From Lolium rigidum (lineage: Eukaryota > Streptophyta > Magnoliopsida > Poales > Poaceae): a DNA stretch of 64,000 nucleotides. The stretch covers positions 222,913,837 to 222,977,836 of the forward strand of contig NC_061514.1 of assembly GCF_022539505.1 (NCBI RefSeq). The letters are read 5' to 3'. Shown here in pieces: positions 21,396 to 34,113 of this stretch. The notes below the pieces were generated by a model. The model searched no databases. It saw only the letters and a program-made list of their open reading frames with translations, and had not been told where the DNA came from. The first letter of the stretch is position 1, and the number at the start of each line of letters is the position of its first letter. A program made the position numbers and the translations under genes.

Positions 21396-24300
21396 GGATG
21401 CCCAAGGCATCCCCTTCTTCATCAACTTATCAGGTTTCTTCTATTGAAACTATATTTTTATTCGGTCACATCTTATGTTCTTCACTTGGAGCGTCTGTGT
21501 GTTTTTAATTTTGTTTATGTTTGAATAAATTCGGATCCTAGCAATCCTTGTTTGGGAGAGAGACACGCTCCGCTTTTTCATATGAACACTTGTGTTCTTC
21601 GCTCTTACTTTTAATGTTCAATGACAAAAGTTGGAAGCTATTGCACTTATCGTTATTTGGTTGGAAACAGAAAATGCCTCATATTGTCTTGGATAATTTG
21701 ATACTTGGCAATTGTTTTGAGCTCTCAAGTAGATCATGATTAAGCTCTTGCATCATGTAGTTTAAACCTATTAGTGGAGAAATACCGTAGAGCTTGTTGA
21801 AATTGGTTTGCATGATTGGTCTCTCTAAGGTCTAGATATTTTCTAGTAGAAGTGTTTGAGCAACAAGGAAGACAGTGTAGAGTTTTATAATGCTTGCAAT
21901 ATGTTCTTATGTAAGTTTTGCTGTACCGGTTTATACTTGTGTTTTCTTCAAACAACCTTGCTAGCCAAAGCCTTGTACTGAGAGGGAATACTTCTCGTGC
22001 ATCCAAAACCTTGAGCCAAAACTTATGCCATATGTGTCCACCATACCTACCTACTATGTGGTATTTTCTGCCATTCCAAGTAAATACTTCATGTGCTACC
22101 TTTAAACCATTCAAAACGTTATTACCTCTTATTTGTGTTAATGTTTTATAGCTCATGAGGAAATATGTGGTGTTTTATCTTTCAATCTTGTTGGACAGCT
22201 TTCACCAATGGACTAGTGGCTTCATCCGCTTATCCAATTTTTTTTGCAAAAAGAGCTGGCAACGGGGTTCCCAGCCCCAATTAATTAACTTTCACTAATA
22301 ATTCTCTTGACGTGTTTTGCCCTGATTCATCAGTAAGCAACTTAATTTTGCAAATAGACACTCCTTCATGGTATGTGAATGTTGGAAGGCACCCGAGGAT
22401 TCGGTTAGCCATGGCTTGTGTAAGCAAAAGGTTGGGAGGAGTGTCAACCATAAATAAAACTAAAGTACATGTGTAAACAAAAGAGAAGAGGGATAATCTA
22501 CCTTGCTGGTAGAGATAACGTCCTTCATGGGAGCCGCTCTTTGAAAGTCTGTTTGATGAGGGGGTTAGATTGCCCACTACCATTCGTTGACAACAACAAA
22601 CACCTCTCAAAACTTTACTTTTATACTCTCTATATGATTTCAAAACTTAAAAAGCTCTAGCACATGATTTAATCACTGCTTCCCTCTGCGAAGGGCCTTT
22701 CTTTTACTTTATGTTGAGTCAGTTTACCTACTTCCTTCCATCTTAGAAGCAAACACTTGTGTCAACTGTGCATTGATTCTTACATACTTGCTTATTTGCA
22801 TTCATCATATTACTTTGTGTTGACAATTATCCATGAGATATGTATGTTGAAAGTTGAAAGCAATTGCTGAAACTTAAATCTTCCTCTGTGTTTCTTCAAT
22901 GCCTTTACTTTGAATTTATTGCTTTATGAGTTAACTCTTATGAGAGACTTTTGATGCTTGTCTTGAAAGTACTATTCATGAAAAGTTTTGCTATATGTTA
23001 TCTATTTGTTAGGAACTATAGATCATTGCCTTGAGTCACTGCATTCATCTCATATGCTTTATAATAGTATGATCAAGGTTATGTAAGTAGCATGTCACTA
23101 CAGAAATTATTCTTTTTATCGTTTACCTACTCGAGGGCGAGCAGGAACTAAGCTTGGGGATGCTGATACGTCTCAAACGTACCTATAATTTCTGATGTTC
23201 CATGCTTGTTTTATGGCAATACTTACATGTTTTGCTCGCACTTTATAATGTTTTTATGCATTTTCCGGAACTAACCTATTAACAAGATGCCGAAGTGCCA
23301 GTTCATGTTTTCTGTTGTTTTTGGTTCCAGAAAGGCTGTTCGGGCAATATTCTCGGAATCGGACGAAATCAACGCCCAGAACCTTATTTTTCCCGGAAGC
23401 TTCCAGAAAGTCAGAGAGGGACCAGAGGGGTGCCCTGGGGGCCCCACACGTGGTGGCGGCGCGGCCCAAGGGGGGGCGCGCCCCCCTAGTGTGAGGAGGC
23501 CCCGTGGCCCCTCCGACTCCGTCTCTTCACCTATTTAAGCCGTCTCGACCTAAAACATCGATACCAATTGACGAAACTCCAGAAAGACTCCAGGGGCACC
23601 GCCACCATCGCGAAACTCCATTTCGGGGGACAGAAGTCTCTGTTCCGGCACCCTGCCGGGACGGGGAAGTGCCCCCGGAAGCCATCTCCATCAACGCCAT
23701 CGCCTCCATCATGCTCCGTGAGTAGTTCCCCCATGGACTACGGGTTCTAGCTGTAGCTAGTTGGTATTCTCTCCCCCATGTACTTCAATACAATGATCTC
23801 ATGAGCTGCCTTACATGATTGAGATTCATCTCGATGTAATCGGTGTTGTGTTTGTTGGGATCCGATGGATTGTTACATTATGATTAGTCTATCTATAAAG
23901 TTTGTGAAGTTATTGTTGCTGCAATCTTGTTATGTTTAATGCTTGTCACTAGGGCCCGAGTGGCATGATATTAGATTTAAGCTCTATATTTATTGCTTAG
24001 ATTGTATCTACAAGTTGTTTGCACATGTCTATGTCCGGAACCCGAGGCCCCAGAGTGACAGCAACTGGGATAACTGGAGGGGAAGGCTTAGGTATGATGA
24101 TCACATGTTTTCACGGAGTGTTAATGCTTTGCTCCGGTGCTCTATTAAAAGGAGTACCTGAATTTTCAGTAGATTCCCTAGAGGCCCGGCTGGTAGGACA
24201 AAAGATGTTGTACAAGTTTCTCATTGAGAGCACGTATGACTATATATGGAAAACATGCCTACATGATTAATAATCTTGATGTTCTGTCTTAATGCTATTT

Positions 24301-24690
24301 CAATCCTATCAATTGCCCAACTGTAATTTGTTCACCCAACGCTTGTTATTGGAGAGTTACCACTAGTGTAGATAGCTAGGAACCCCGGTCCATCTCTCAT
24401 CATCATATACTCGTTCTACATGTCATTGGAAGTAGTATCAACTATTTTCTGGTGCCATTGCCTCTGTGTTATCTATTACTCGCTGTTGTGTTACTCGTTA
24501 CTACTTGCTCTCATATTACTCGCTGCTTTCACATCACCCCTGTTACTAGTGCTTTTCCAGGTGCAGCTGAATTGACAACTCAGTTGTTAAGGCTTATAAG
24601 TATTCTTTACCTCCCCTTGTGTCGAATCAATAAATTTGGGTTTTACTTCCCTCGAAGACTGTTGCGATCCCCTATACTTGTGGGTTATCA
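21396..24690 (+). mobile_element. Family B LTR retrotransposon, 3' part (5' half missing)
   Basis: The interior runs from the broken hairpin (GGATGCCCAAGGCATCCCC) at 21396 to AAGCTTGGGGATGC at 23163, followed by a complete 3' LTR. The 5' half was separated by the CACTA insertion and is not seen in the window. No protein-coding gene is recognised. Frames on the antisense strand (22281-22643) recur at 43296-43610 only because both are copies of the same element. Confidence 0.82.
23164..24690 (+). repeat. 3' LTR of family B (copy 1)
   Basis: 1527 bp, starting TGATACGTCTCAAACG and ending GTGGGTTATCA, exactly the length of the copy at 46869-48395. A TATA-like CTATTTAAG is at about 23531. The family A and C LTRs share CCGGAACTAACCTATTAAC and AAGATGCCGAAGTGCC with it, showing common ancestry of the three families. 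The five bases after it are CATAG. Confidence 0.9.
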
Positions 24691-25816
24691 CATAGCTTTA
24701 TTTGCAAGTTCACTTGGATTGATATTGTTCGCTGCAAATTCTCCATCATGGGTATACCTCGCGATACTAAAGTCGCCATATTACCATCCACTACAAGAAA
24801 AGGTACAACTCTGAGTACCTCTGTTGCTCTTGATTCTTAAGCATGATGAGCCTCTTGGCCATATCTTATGCACCCCATAGTAAGTGATGGGAAACATCAT
24901 GATCATGGCTATGCCATCCTAATTGGTTATCTTTACATGCTTACCTTAAGTATGTTACCCTACTTGCCAATTCACACATACACACCTTTCTAGTGAATTG
25001 ATAGTATCATCATGATCTTGGTGTACCCTCATTTTGTGATGAGTATGCCTACCTACCTAGGGTATGTCGAATATTGTTGATCTCCATCACCCCTCTTAGT
25101 GTGGATTGGTTAAAATCACAAATCTGAAAGTATTCCCCCTCTTATGTTGACAACATACATGCTTACCTTCAGCAAGTATGACTCTTTTGACTCTACCCCT
25201 ATCAATTTCATATTGTCATGATGAATATCATCACGGCCATATGGTGTGCTAGTTCCATCATGAAACTTTAGGTTGGGAACCCCTCAAGGCTTACCTTGTT
25301 GTAAAAGTTTTTGTTAAAACCTTGGGCGAGTCGATCTTACCTGAGTATGTGTTTATGAAAAGAAAAGATCTTGGCAAAGATGGTGAGAAAGAGAAAGTGG
25401 TTGTTTTTATGAAAACATTGGCGCCTAAGTATTCACCCATGCCAATTACTTCGCGCAACCACATTACCCAAATGTGGGCACATGCTTAGTCTTTAGTTCA
25501 TTAAATCTGGCGTGAGACACCTCACAACTCTCAGGAGGGTGACGATGACCCTTGACGCCGGGTTGCGCTATGGAGGAGGCAAAACACTGTAGTTGCCTAC
25601 AGCCGGACGAATACTGAGGGTCTTCTGACGTGGCGCCGGGGACACGCTCAATTAAGGAGGTGTGCTGCCGGGGTGCCGGGAAGGTTAAGCCCGCAGGGAA
25701 AGACTCATGCCAGGGGAGATGAGAAAAAGTATGAGATTGGTGATCCAAGACTCGCATACTTGTGTATGACGAACCGGGGATGATCTCGGTGAATTTACCA
25801 GTTCTTGTGGGGAAAG

Positions 25817-25878
25817 TGTGCAAACTCTGCAGAGTTAAATCTATTCGAATAGCCGCGTCCGCGGTCATGGACGATTGG
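25817..25878 (+). repeat. Conserved non-coding motif, copy 2 of 3
   Basis: CTCTGCAGAGTTAAATC, then GCCGCGTCCGCGGTCATGGAC. The part GCCGCGTCCGCGG is an imperfect palindrome. It corresponds to 1308-1370 and 31176-31238. Confidence 0.55.
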
Positions 25879-26058
25879 AATGGCCGTTGCTTAGCCTGAT
25901 GAATTTTGATTTATAATGTTTGGTAAATGAAAGGAAAGAACTTGTTTTGAAGTACCGGAAGGGTACGGGAAAGGTTGTGTCGACCATATGGAGATGGTCG
26001 GAAAAGACAAACAAAATTGGGCATCCCCATTCTAGTGTTTTCATGAAGAGGAACTCTT

Positions 26059-26182
26059 CTGAAGTGTCTTCTTCAACAAAGATATAGAGATGTCATAGGA
26101 TATCTTTTGAAGTATCTTCTTCAACAAAGATATAGAGATGTCGTAGAACTTCCCATAGTGTCCCCTTCAACTGAGAAGTAGA
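26059..26182 (+). repeat. 48-bp minisatellite, about 2.5 copies
   Basis: Two close copies of a unit with TTCTTCAACAAAGATATAG start near 26059 and 26107. A third, diverged unit (CCCTTCAACTGAGAAGTAG) follows. Confidence 0.75.
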
Positions 26183-26183
26183 G

Positions 26184-26317
26184 ATGCTATATCCACAAGG
26201 GAAGCTGATTCTCTTTCACATGCTATATCCACAAGAGAAACTGATTCTCTTTCACATGCTATATCCACAAGAGAAACTGATTCTCTTTCACATGCTATAT
26301 CCACAAGAGAAACTAGA
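26184..26317 (+). repeat. 36-bp minisatellite, about 3.7 copies
   Basis: Units begin at 26184, 26220, 26256 and 26292 with ATGCTATATCCACAAG. Because the period is a multiple of three, the array makes a repeated 12-residue peptide in one frame. I take this as chance and not as coding. Confidence 0.9.
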
Positions 26318-26700
26318 CTTCCTCTCTTATCTTCTTGAGTTAGCACTAGTTAGCACCTTCTTGGTGGTTTGCAAGTACAGTTCCAAATGTACTCACGGCT
26401 TTGTCCCTGGCTATTAACTTGGCCAGACTATGAGGAGGACTATGAAGACGATGGAGGTTACCAAGACGACTACGCGAGCTAGGATGATCTCCCAGTCAGC
26501 TGCATGTAGATATAAGGCATGACTTGGGCCCGACACTGTTGATGTGTATCCGCTGCACTTGTGTGATGAACTTGCCCGAAGTGGCGTTTATGTAAGACTA
26601 GGTCATGTGACCCGTTTATTGTAATACTTATTTATTCGGTACTTTGTAATGGATGATGTAACTCTGGATTTTCAGTTCGGTTATATGCTCACGACCCACT

Positions 26701-28020
26701 GATCATGGGATCGTGAGTTGGATGCATAACAGGGTATTTCGGATAGCTTGTCCGGAGTCCCCACATTTGCCTTGCTTCTTCAATTTCCCACGTGCATATA
26801 TATGCACATGTTTACCGCAAGAATTCATGCATGTTGTATGGCATTCTCTGAGCTAAGCTAGGGCCGGCGTGTCAATATTTCGACTTTTCAACATATGGAA
26901 GTTGTGCTAACAGATCCACTAGTAAAGTAACCCGGCTTTTTGACTTTTCCTGAGCTTCCTTCACGTACGACCTGCACAGCTGCACTCCCACGTGCATTTT
27001 CTCTTCACTTTAGCTTCTTGTCTCTCTCTAGCGCACACTCGAGGGTCGACAAAGCCCCCAAAATCAGCCAAAGCTTCTCTCTTCTTCAATTTGGAGCACA
27101 CCGAAATGTATAAAATTATATATATTTCAAACGTATTCGAATTCATTTAGTTGTTTTTCATTTAAATTAGGGTTAACTGCACTTTTAGTCCCTTAAGTCT
27201 TAAGGAAGTCTTATTTGGTCCATCAACTCTGTTTTGGTCTAAATCTACCCTCAAACTCAAGTATAATTTTGGTCCTTAACATCGGTTTAATGATGGTTGA
27301 CCGGTTTTTGACTCTCCTTTTCTGCCATCAAGTAGATTTTAGTCCATTTGAAAATTGAGTTTAAGATTTTTTACTTGGTTGGTCCTTCAAACCTGAGATG
27401 TACGTAGTTTTAGTCCATTTGAAAATCGAGTTTAATTTTAAGTTCAAATATGAACTTCTCGGTACTTTACAAAGAAAATGTAGAACTACTTTTGGCTACA
27501 CACTGTGACTGCTCGTGAATTACTTTTTAGTTGTGGATAAGTTCAGTGCAGGAATGGGAGAACCCGCTGATTGCTGACCCACATGTATGAACTGTCCTAA
27601 AATTTGAGAATTGGCCTAGCTAGACTTGCTTGCCAGCGAAATTTGAACAACCGGAATATTTCCCGCTTCCACACACACCCGGCACCGCTTATGTTTTCAG
27701 ATGCACCGGGAAATGTCCCTTCTACCCGTTAGTCTTCTTAACTATAACGCATAAACACGGCGAGAGGGCGAAGGGTATTTAGGAAACTATGTCTCGATTC
27801 CAAGGCCCGCATAACCAGCACTCCATACCTGCACCGAGCCGCGCGACACATTCAGTTTCCCCACCAACTCCAAACCCACACCCGGCCAGCAGCCGGGTGA
27901 CACCTGCAGTTTTCCCCAATTGGAGGAACCCTAGACCAACCTCCGGCCACATCCAGCAGAGCCCTCCCTCCCGCTACTTCACCATCGTGTTCGGCAGACA
28001 CATCGTCGGCGTGCTCCGGT
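26701..28020. other. Unassigned DNA with a possible diverged transposon and gene-like C-rich end
   Basis: From about 27173 to 27470 there are short duplications (TTTAGTCCATTTGAAAAT twice, 60 bases apart), as in Mutator-like element interiors, but no ends were found. From about 27660 to 28020 the composition becomes C-rich, with a frame (from 27789) giving RYFTIVFGRHIVGVLR just before position 28021. This could be an exon fragment; I do not recognise it. Confidence 0.3.
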
Positions 28021-30890
28021 GTAACATCCCAAGAGTAACACCTTTGTCCCTTTTACCTTTCTTGCATTGTTATCATATCATCATGTTGCATTCATGCATA
28101 TCACCACCTTTTGGATTTTATAAAATTGCATTTGGTTTTGGCTTTGCTTTGTTGCTTGTTGTTCTTCCTCTTTTCCTCTCTCTTGGTTCATCCCCTTCCT
28201 CTTGTGATGTTTCAAGAAAAGCTAACAAGCCTAAACCTATCCCTCTACTTGACCTACTTTCAAATAGGTCATGCCAAAAATTTCTATTTTTCCTTGGTTG
28301 CTATAAGCCTACTCCTTCCTTTTCTTTTGTAATGCACATGGTTTAAATCTTGAGTTTGGCTTCTTCCTTCTCAGGTGGTTGAACTATTCAGGTTTAGCCA
28401 AATATTTTGAATACCAACTATTTTGCTTTCTACTAAAATCTCTATGGCTTTCTCTAATTCTTTTCTTCTTTTATTTCCTCAAGCCTACCATGTTGGTATA
28501 CAATGCTTGAGTTCTTTCCTGAACTCAAAATGCGGTTCAACTTCAAATTTGTCTCATCTCAAATTTCAGAAAAGTTTGTAAAGGTAAGGGAAGAAATAAA
28601 AACAGAAAACAGAAAAATGAAAAGAAAACCTAAAACTAACTGCCCAGCCTAGCTAATCTAATCTATCCAGCTCAAACCGGTGGCTTACTAACCCAACCCA
28701 TCTAGCTAGCCTAGTTAACGCAGCAGCCCAACCCAGTGATAACGTGGAGAAGCTGTTCCTGTACATCCTCTTCCTCCCTGTATGAACAGGTCGAGCACCG
28801 CATGATCCCCTCCCTTTCACCACCGATGCTTGCCACCTGCCTTTTTCCTCCTTAAAATGCCATGAGTCTGGCCCCGAGCCCTAGCTCCTTTCCTCCCTCT
28901 CCTGCGTCTCCATCTGTTCTCTCGCCACTCCTCTGCAAGTAACAGAGAGGGTTTTTTTTCCCGTCGCTGCCGTCGCCCACCGCCGTCGCCATGGCCTGCC
29001 TCGAGCCAACCTGAGTGGGGGAATCGAACCGCCGCGCTGCCGTCTTCGTCCTGGACTGCTTCACGGAACGTGGGACGCCAAGCTCTGCTCGTTTTCTTCT
29101 CCGCGGCCGCGCCTTCTTCCCGGAGTCCGTCGCCGTCGCCTCGTCTCCGTTCGTCCTCGAGACGTTTCGTTTCTCCCGGCAGCCTCCCGGTGAGCAGTCG
29201 CCCCTATCCAACTTTTTCCCCGACGTTTTCCTTCATCACAGCGACGACGCCGTCGTCGGCCGGTCCGCACAGCCGTAGGTTAATTAGCTCGCAGATGAAC
29301 CTGTTCTCCCCGTCGTTGGTGCATGAAGGTCGACATTAGTTGCCGTATCGATGCGGGGAAGCCTCCTGCATGACGACGTCCACTTGCCCGTAGCTGAAGC
29401 ATAGGCTGAACGATGCGGCGTCGAACCTTTTCCTGTCGCGCAGCCCTGTCCGTTGCGGTCGTCCGACTCTGGTTTCTCTCCAGTAAACGGTGTCATGTTT
29501 CTTCAGTTAGACAGAAGTTCAGTTAAACGGCAAGACAGGTTATACTAGCTGCAGCTTCAAACTTTTCAAAAACGAACTGCTATCGCAGTGGTATCTGTGA
29601 CGATCCCTCACTCTGGCTAACCAAGTTCAATCCCACATCGGACCTTTAAAAGGTTTTGCTTTCTCCATGTTCAGCTCCCAGAACTGGCAAATTGCACAAC
29701 CTTTTACGTAGCTAGCTGCAGGTCAGATGCAAAACGTTCAGGCACCAAACTCTTGGTTTTGTTTTAGCTTTCAAATAACAGGGATTTTAGCACTTCAACA
29801 CCTAGATACGCTCAACTCCATCAGCACCACACCGTGGGTCTCCAGAAAAACATCGCCCACGTCGACCATCTTCGCTGTCTCTCAACTGTCACGAATTTCA
29901 GAAACAATGCCTTTCTTTCTTCAGTTAAAACTTTCAGTAACGTGAGAGCCTTTTTCTTCTCTAAAACTTATAACTCCTCAACCATATTTTCAAATCTGAT
30001 AAATTTTATATCTATTTGTATTATAAAAGGATGAGAAGAATTCAAATATCACCATGTCATGCATCATTGACCGCATCCCTGGTTCGGCCAAATAAAAATT
30101 GCAGTAACAACTAAATGTTATGTGAGGGTGTTCCATTATTTCTTGCTATATTTGAACACCCCACTTAATTTTGTGATGTATGAAACCCTTGCACCTCATG
30201 CATCATATTGCGCATTGCATACTTGTATTGATTTGTGCCTTTACTTTTCCTGTATGTGCTATTTGCTTCTTCTCGAGTAGACGCCGACGCAGAGCAGTAC
30301 GAGCAGGAGTACGAGCACCCCTAGGAGGATCGTGTCGGTGCTTCTACCTCTAATCTGACAGGCGAGCCCACCCCTTCACCTATTTTACATTTACATGCTC
30401 GTTTGATCTATTGCTATCCTTATGTTGCGATTCTGTTGTGTCACGTGTCCTATCCACCTGTTACCTATATCTCCGAGATACACCTCCTCGCCCTACCTGT
30501 TGTTTGTTATTTGCTAGCTTTGCGAGTCGTAGGCGAGTTTAGGGTTTTTGTTGATATCTCGAAATGTTCGGGATATCTTGTTGGGATGTTGACACATGTA
30601 CTACCTTTTCAAAATGATGATGATAACTTTTACTACAACTTAAAATTGCTAAGGGATATAATATGCAGAGGCATCTCGTGAGCCCCTTTGGCGAAAGCAT
30701 CGGAACTTTGAATTGCTAATGTCCCCTAGGACCCGAGTTCTTGTTATCTGTTTCTAAGATTGAGCGCGCTAACCACTCGCGGGAGGTTTTATCGGGACCC
30801 CCCATCACCCATTACCATTTCTCAAGTCTGTTGAAAAGGGGGTCACAACCTTGGTTTTATTTGTCTATGCCATGTATGCCATGCTTTACT

Positions 30891-30959
30891 TACTGTTGCC
30901 TTCGGGTGTTTATTACTGTTGCCTTCGGGTGTTTATTACTGTTGCCTTCGGGTGTTTAC
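30891..30959 (+). repeat. 23-bp minisatellite, 3 copies
   Basis: TACTGTTGCCTTCGGGTGTT repeats at 30891, 30914 and 30937. Confidence 0.9.
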
Positions 30960-31175
30960 TTCTGTACTGTACCCCGCGGAACGTTTAGCGAAGCGTGTGG
31001 TTCGCACGCCTAGCCGTTAACGCAAACCCTGAGTCCGCATCGGAGTACGGCCGAACTTCGTTTCGGGTAGCTTAGTCGGGTGCCCCCCCTAGGCATTCTT
31101 GTTGATTTGGGAACGGTCTTGTTGTGAGACTCCGCCGTAATTAAGCGGGTTCGAGCATGCGTGTATGGTAACATT

Positions 31176-31238
31176 GGTGCACCCTTTGCAGGGTTAAATC
31201 TTATCGATAAGCCGTGTCCGCGGTTATGGACGACTTGG
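31176..31238 (+). repeat. Conserved non-coding motif, copy 3 of 3
   Basis: CTTTGCAGGGTTAAATC, then GATAAGCCGTGTCCGCGG and TTATGGAC. It corresponds to 1308-1370 and 25817-25878. Confidence 0.55.
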
Positions 31239-32187
31239 AGCTGTTTAACTCGATCATAGAACAACTTACACCTAATGTTGTCGCTAATAACTTGCTAATT
31301 ACTTGTATAGTAAGTTAGCCCTACTATAATGGAATGGATATAAAATTTGGCAACTGTGTGAGTGCCTTGTTAGTACCTCTTGGCTAAGGGGGATCACATT
31401 GGCTGGGTTGTTGATTGCAGAGTATAGAACTGCTAGAATATGTGCTCTCTCACCTTCTCTATTAGACGGATGTTGTAGCGTGTCTCTAATGGATAGTGCT
31501 TTGCTGCCGCTAAACTCCACCATAAGCCGGGCGAAGTTTACACCGCCCACCAGCGAGCATAGCTGGTCTTGTCTCGCAAGTACGTGCCATTTGGTACTTA
31601 CCCTCGTTTTTCTCCCTCTTTTTCCGGAACACGCTTTTCGACAAACAGGTACGACAGATGATGAGCAGTACGCAGATGGCTACTTTGTCGAGTTCACGGA
31701 CGACGACTTCGTTGCGTAGCAGGATCGTTCCTAACGCAGCAGCCTGTGGCTTGTTGGTTATGGGAACACCGCTTGATTATCTTCAGGACTCTTAGTCCCA
31801 TTTGGTTCTTGTCTGTACCCAGACTATTTGGCTATCTTATGTATGATGTAATGTTGGGACATGTGTCCTCTGAGTGTCATTTGGATCTTGCTCATTAGAG
31901 CGTTGCCATATATATGAACCTTATTTCCATCTTTTGTGTTATACATAGTCATGTTGTGATATTCAAGCTGTATTCTACCCTTGTATCCTGTGCATAGTGT
32001 GTGTATGTGTGAAGTGCACAGGAAGGTGAAGCACTCAGGCTTGGAAAGCCTATCGTGAGCCTTAGAGGTGGGTGTTGTGTGCATGGGCGTGTCGAGCTGT
32101 TGCTTGGCCTACCCATATGCTTGGGAATGCGAGGCGACCTCACGGTCCTTTGTAGTGACCTCATGCACATAAACCCCTCTTACCTGC

Positions 32188-33788
32188 TGATACGTCTCCG
32201 ACGTATCGATAATTTCTTATGTTCTATGCCATATTATTGATGATACCTACATGTTTTATGCACACTTTATGTCATATTCGTGCATTTTCTGGAACTAACC
32301 TATTAACAAGATGCCGAAGTGCCGGTTCCTGTTTTCTCGCTGTTTTTGGTTTCGAAATCCTAGTAACGAAATATTCTCGGAATTGGACGAAACGAAGACC
32401 CAGGGGCCTATTTTGCCACGAACCTTCCAGAAGACCGAAGAGCATACGAAGTGGGGCCACGAGGTGGCGACACCACAAGGCGGCGCGGCCTAGGAGGGGC
32501 CCGCGCCGCCCTATGGTGTGGGCCCCTCGTTAGCCCCCCGACTCTGCCCTTCCGCCTACTTAAAGCCTCCGTCGCGAAACCCCTGAGGCGAAAAACCACG
32601 ATACGGAAAACCTTACTGAGACGCCGCCGCCGCCGATCCCATCTCGGGGGATTATGGAGATCTCCTCCGGCACCCTGCCGGAGAGGGGATTCATCTCCCG
32701 GAGGACTCTACACCGCCATGGTCGCCTCCGGAGTGATGAGTGAGTAGTTCACCCCTGGACTATGGGTCCATAGCGGTAGCTAGATGGTTGTCTTCTCCTC
32801 ATTGTGCTTCATTGTTGGATCTTGTGAGCTGCCTAACATGATCAAGATCATCTATCCGTAATGCTATATGTTGTGTTTGTCGGGATCCGATGGATAGAGA
32901 ATACCATGTCATGTTAATTATCAAGTTATTACATATGTGTTGTTTATGATCTTGCATGCTCTCCGTTACTAGTAGAGGCTCTGGCCAAGTTTTTGCTTTT
33001 AACTCCAAGAGGGAGTATTTATGCTCGATAGTGGGTTCATGCTCGCATTGACACCGGGACGATGATGAGAAAGTTCTAAGGTTGTGTTGTGCTTGTTGCC
33101 ACTAGGGATAAAACATTGGCGCTATGTCCGAGGATGTAGTTGTTGATTACATTACGCACCATACTTAATGCAATTGTCTGTTGCTTTGCAACTTAATACT
33201 GGAAGGGGTTCGGACGATAACTCTGAAGGTGGACTTTTTAGGCATAGATGCGGTTGGATGGCGGTCTATGTACTTTGTCGTAATGCCCAATTAAATCTCA
33301 CTATACTTATCATGTCATGTATGTGCATTGTTATGCCCTCTCTATTTGTCAATTGCCCGACTGTAATTTGTTCACCCAACATGCTTTTATCTTATGGGAG
33401 AGACACCTCTAGTGAACTGTGGACCCCGGTCCATTCTTTTAATACTGAAATACAAATCTGCTGCAATACTTGTTTTACTATTTTCTCTCGCAAACAATCA
33501 TCTTCCACACAATACGGTTAATCCTTTGTTACAGCAAGCCGGTGAGATTGACAACCTCACTCGTTTCGTTGGGGCAAAGTACTTTGGTTGTGTTGTGCGG
33601 GTTCCACGTTGGCGCCGGAATCTCCGGTGTTGCGCCGCACTACATCCCGCCGCCATCAACCTTCAACGTGCTTCTTGACTCCTACTCGGTTCGATTAAAC
33701 CTTGGTTTCTTACTGAGGGAAACTTGCCGCTGTGCGCATCACACCTTCCTCTTGGGGTTCCCAACGGACGTGTCAACTACACGCATCA
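32188..33788 (+). repeat. 5' LTR of family C
   Basis: 1601 bp with TGATACGTCTCCGACG at the start and TACACGCATCA at the end. It has a G+C-rich central block with the TATA-like CTACTTAAAG near 32557. Confidence 0.9.
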
Positions 33789-33798
33789 AGCAAATTTC

Positions 33799-33816
33799 TG
33801 GCGCCGTTGCCGGGGA
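33799..33816 (+). promoter_or_regulatory. Primer binding site (tRNA-Asp), family C
   Basis: TGGCGCCGTTGCCGGGGA starts 11 bases after the LTR and is complementary to the 3' end of plant tRNA-Asp. A near-repeat of the whole neighbourhood (CAAATTTCTAGCGCCGTTGC) occurs at about 33871-33890, so the site is doubled. Confidence 0.75.
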
Positions 33817-34113
33817 CCTGAAGAAAAGTTACACCACGGAGATCTCTAACTCCCACGTCAACTTTGCGCCAGCAACAAATTTCTAGCGCCGTTGCCGGGG
33901 AGATCAAGACACGCTGCAAGGGGAGTCTCCACTTCCCAATCTCTTTACTTTGTTTTTGTCTTGCTTTATTTTATTTACTACTTTGTTTGCTGCATTATAT
34001 CAAAACACAAAAAAATTAGTTGCTAGCTTTACTTTATTTACTGTCTTGTTTGCTATATCAAAAATACAAAAAAAAATAATTTAGTTACTTGCATTTACTT
34101 TACTTATTTCATC

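Larger units (their letters stand above)
24691..26700. other. Unassigned retrotransposon-derived DNA
   Basis: No gene is recognised. The stretch contains two minisatellites and a copy of the conserved CTCTGCAGAG motif (25817). It probably is the interior of an old LTR retrotransposon that was the target of the family B insertion, but its LTRs were not found. Confidence 0.4.
28021..32187. other. Probable non-autonomous LTR element of TGTAACATCCC type, unresolved
   Basis: TGTAACATCCC at 28021 is like the first bases of several grass LTRs. A G+C-rich block (28840-29480) with stops in every frame follows, then a minisatellite and the third copy of the CTCTGCAGAG motif. No second LTR, primer site or coding domain could be paired with it. 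The frame at 28852-29211 on the minus strand is a G+C-rich shadow. The family C element is inserted at the right edge. Confidence 0.3.

Noticed and set aside
22281..22643. A 120-codon frame whose close homologue appears at 43296-43610
   Set aside because: Both lie antisense in the same region of two family B copies. The similarity is explained by the copies being the same element; there is no recognised domain, and the frame ends differ.
24789..24801. CACTACAAGAAAA, like a CACTA terminus
   Set aside because: No subterminal repeats follow it and no inverted partner or 3-bp duplication was found. It is probably a chance match or a tiny remnant.
27789..28346. A 185-codon frame with a hydrophobic stretch
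   Set aside because: The second half lies in LTR-like TGTAACATCCC sequence and its hydrophobicity comes from T-rich DNA. The first part may be an exon remnant but shows no domain.
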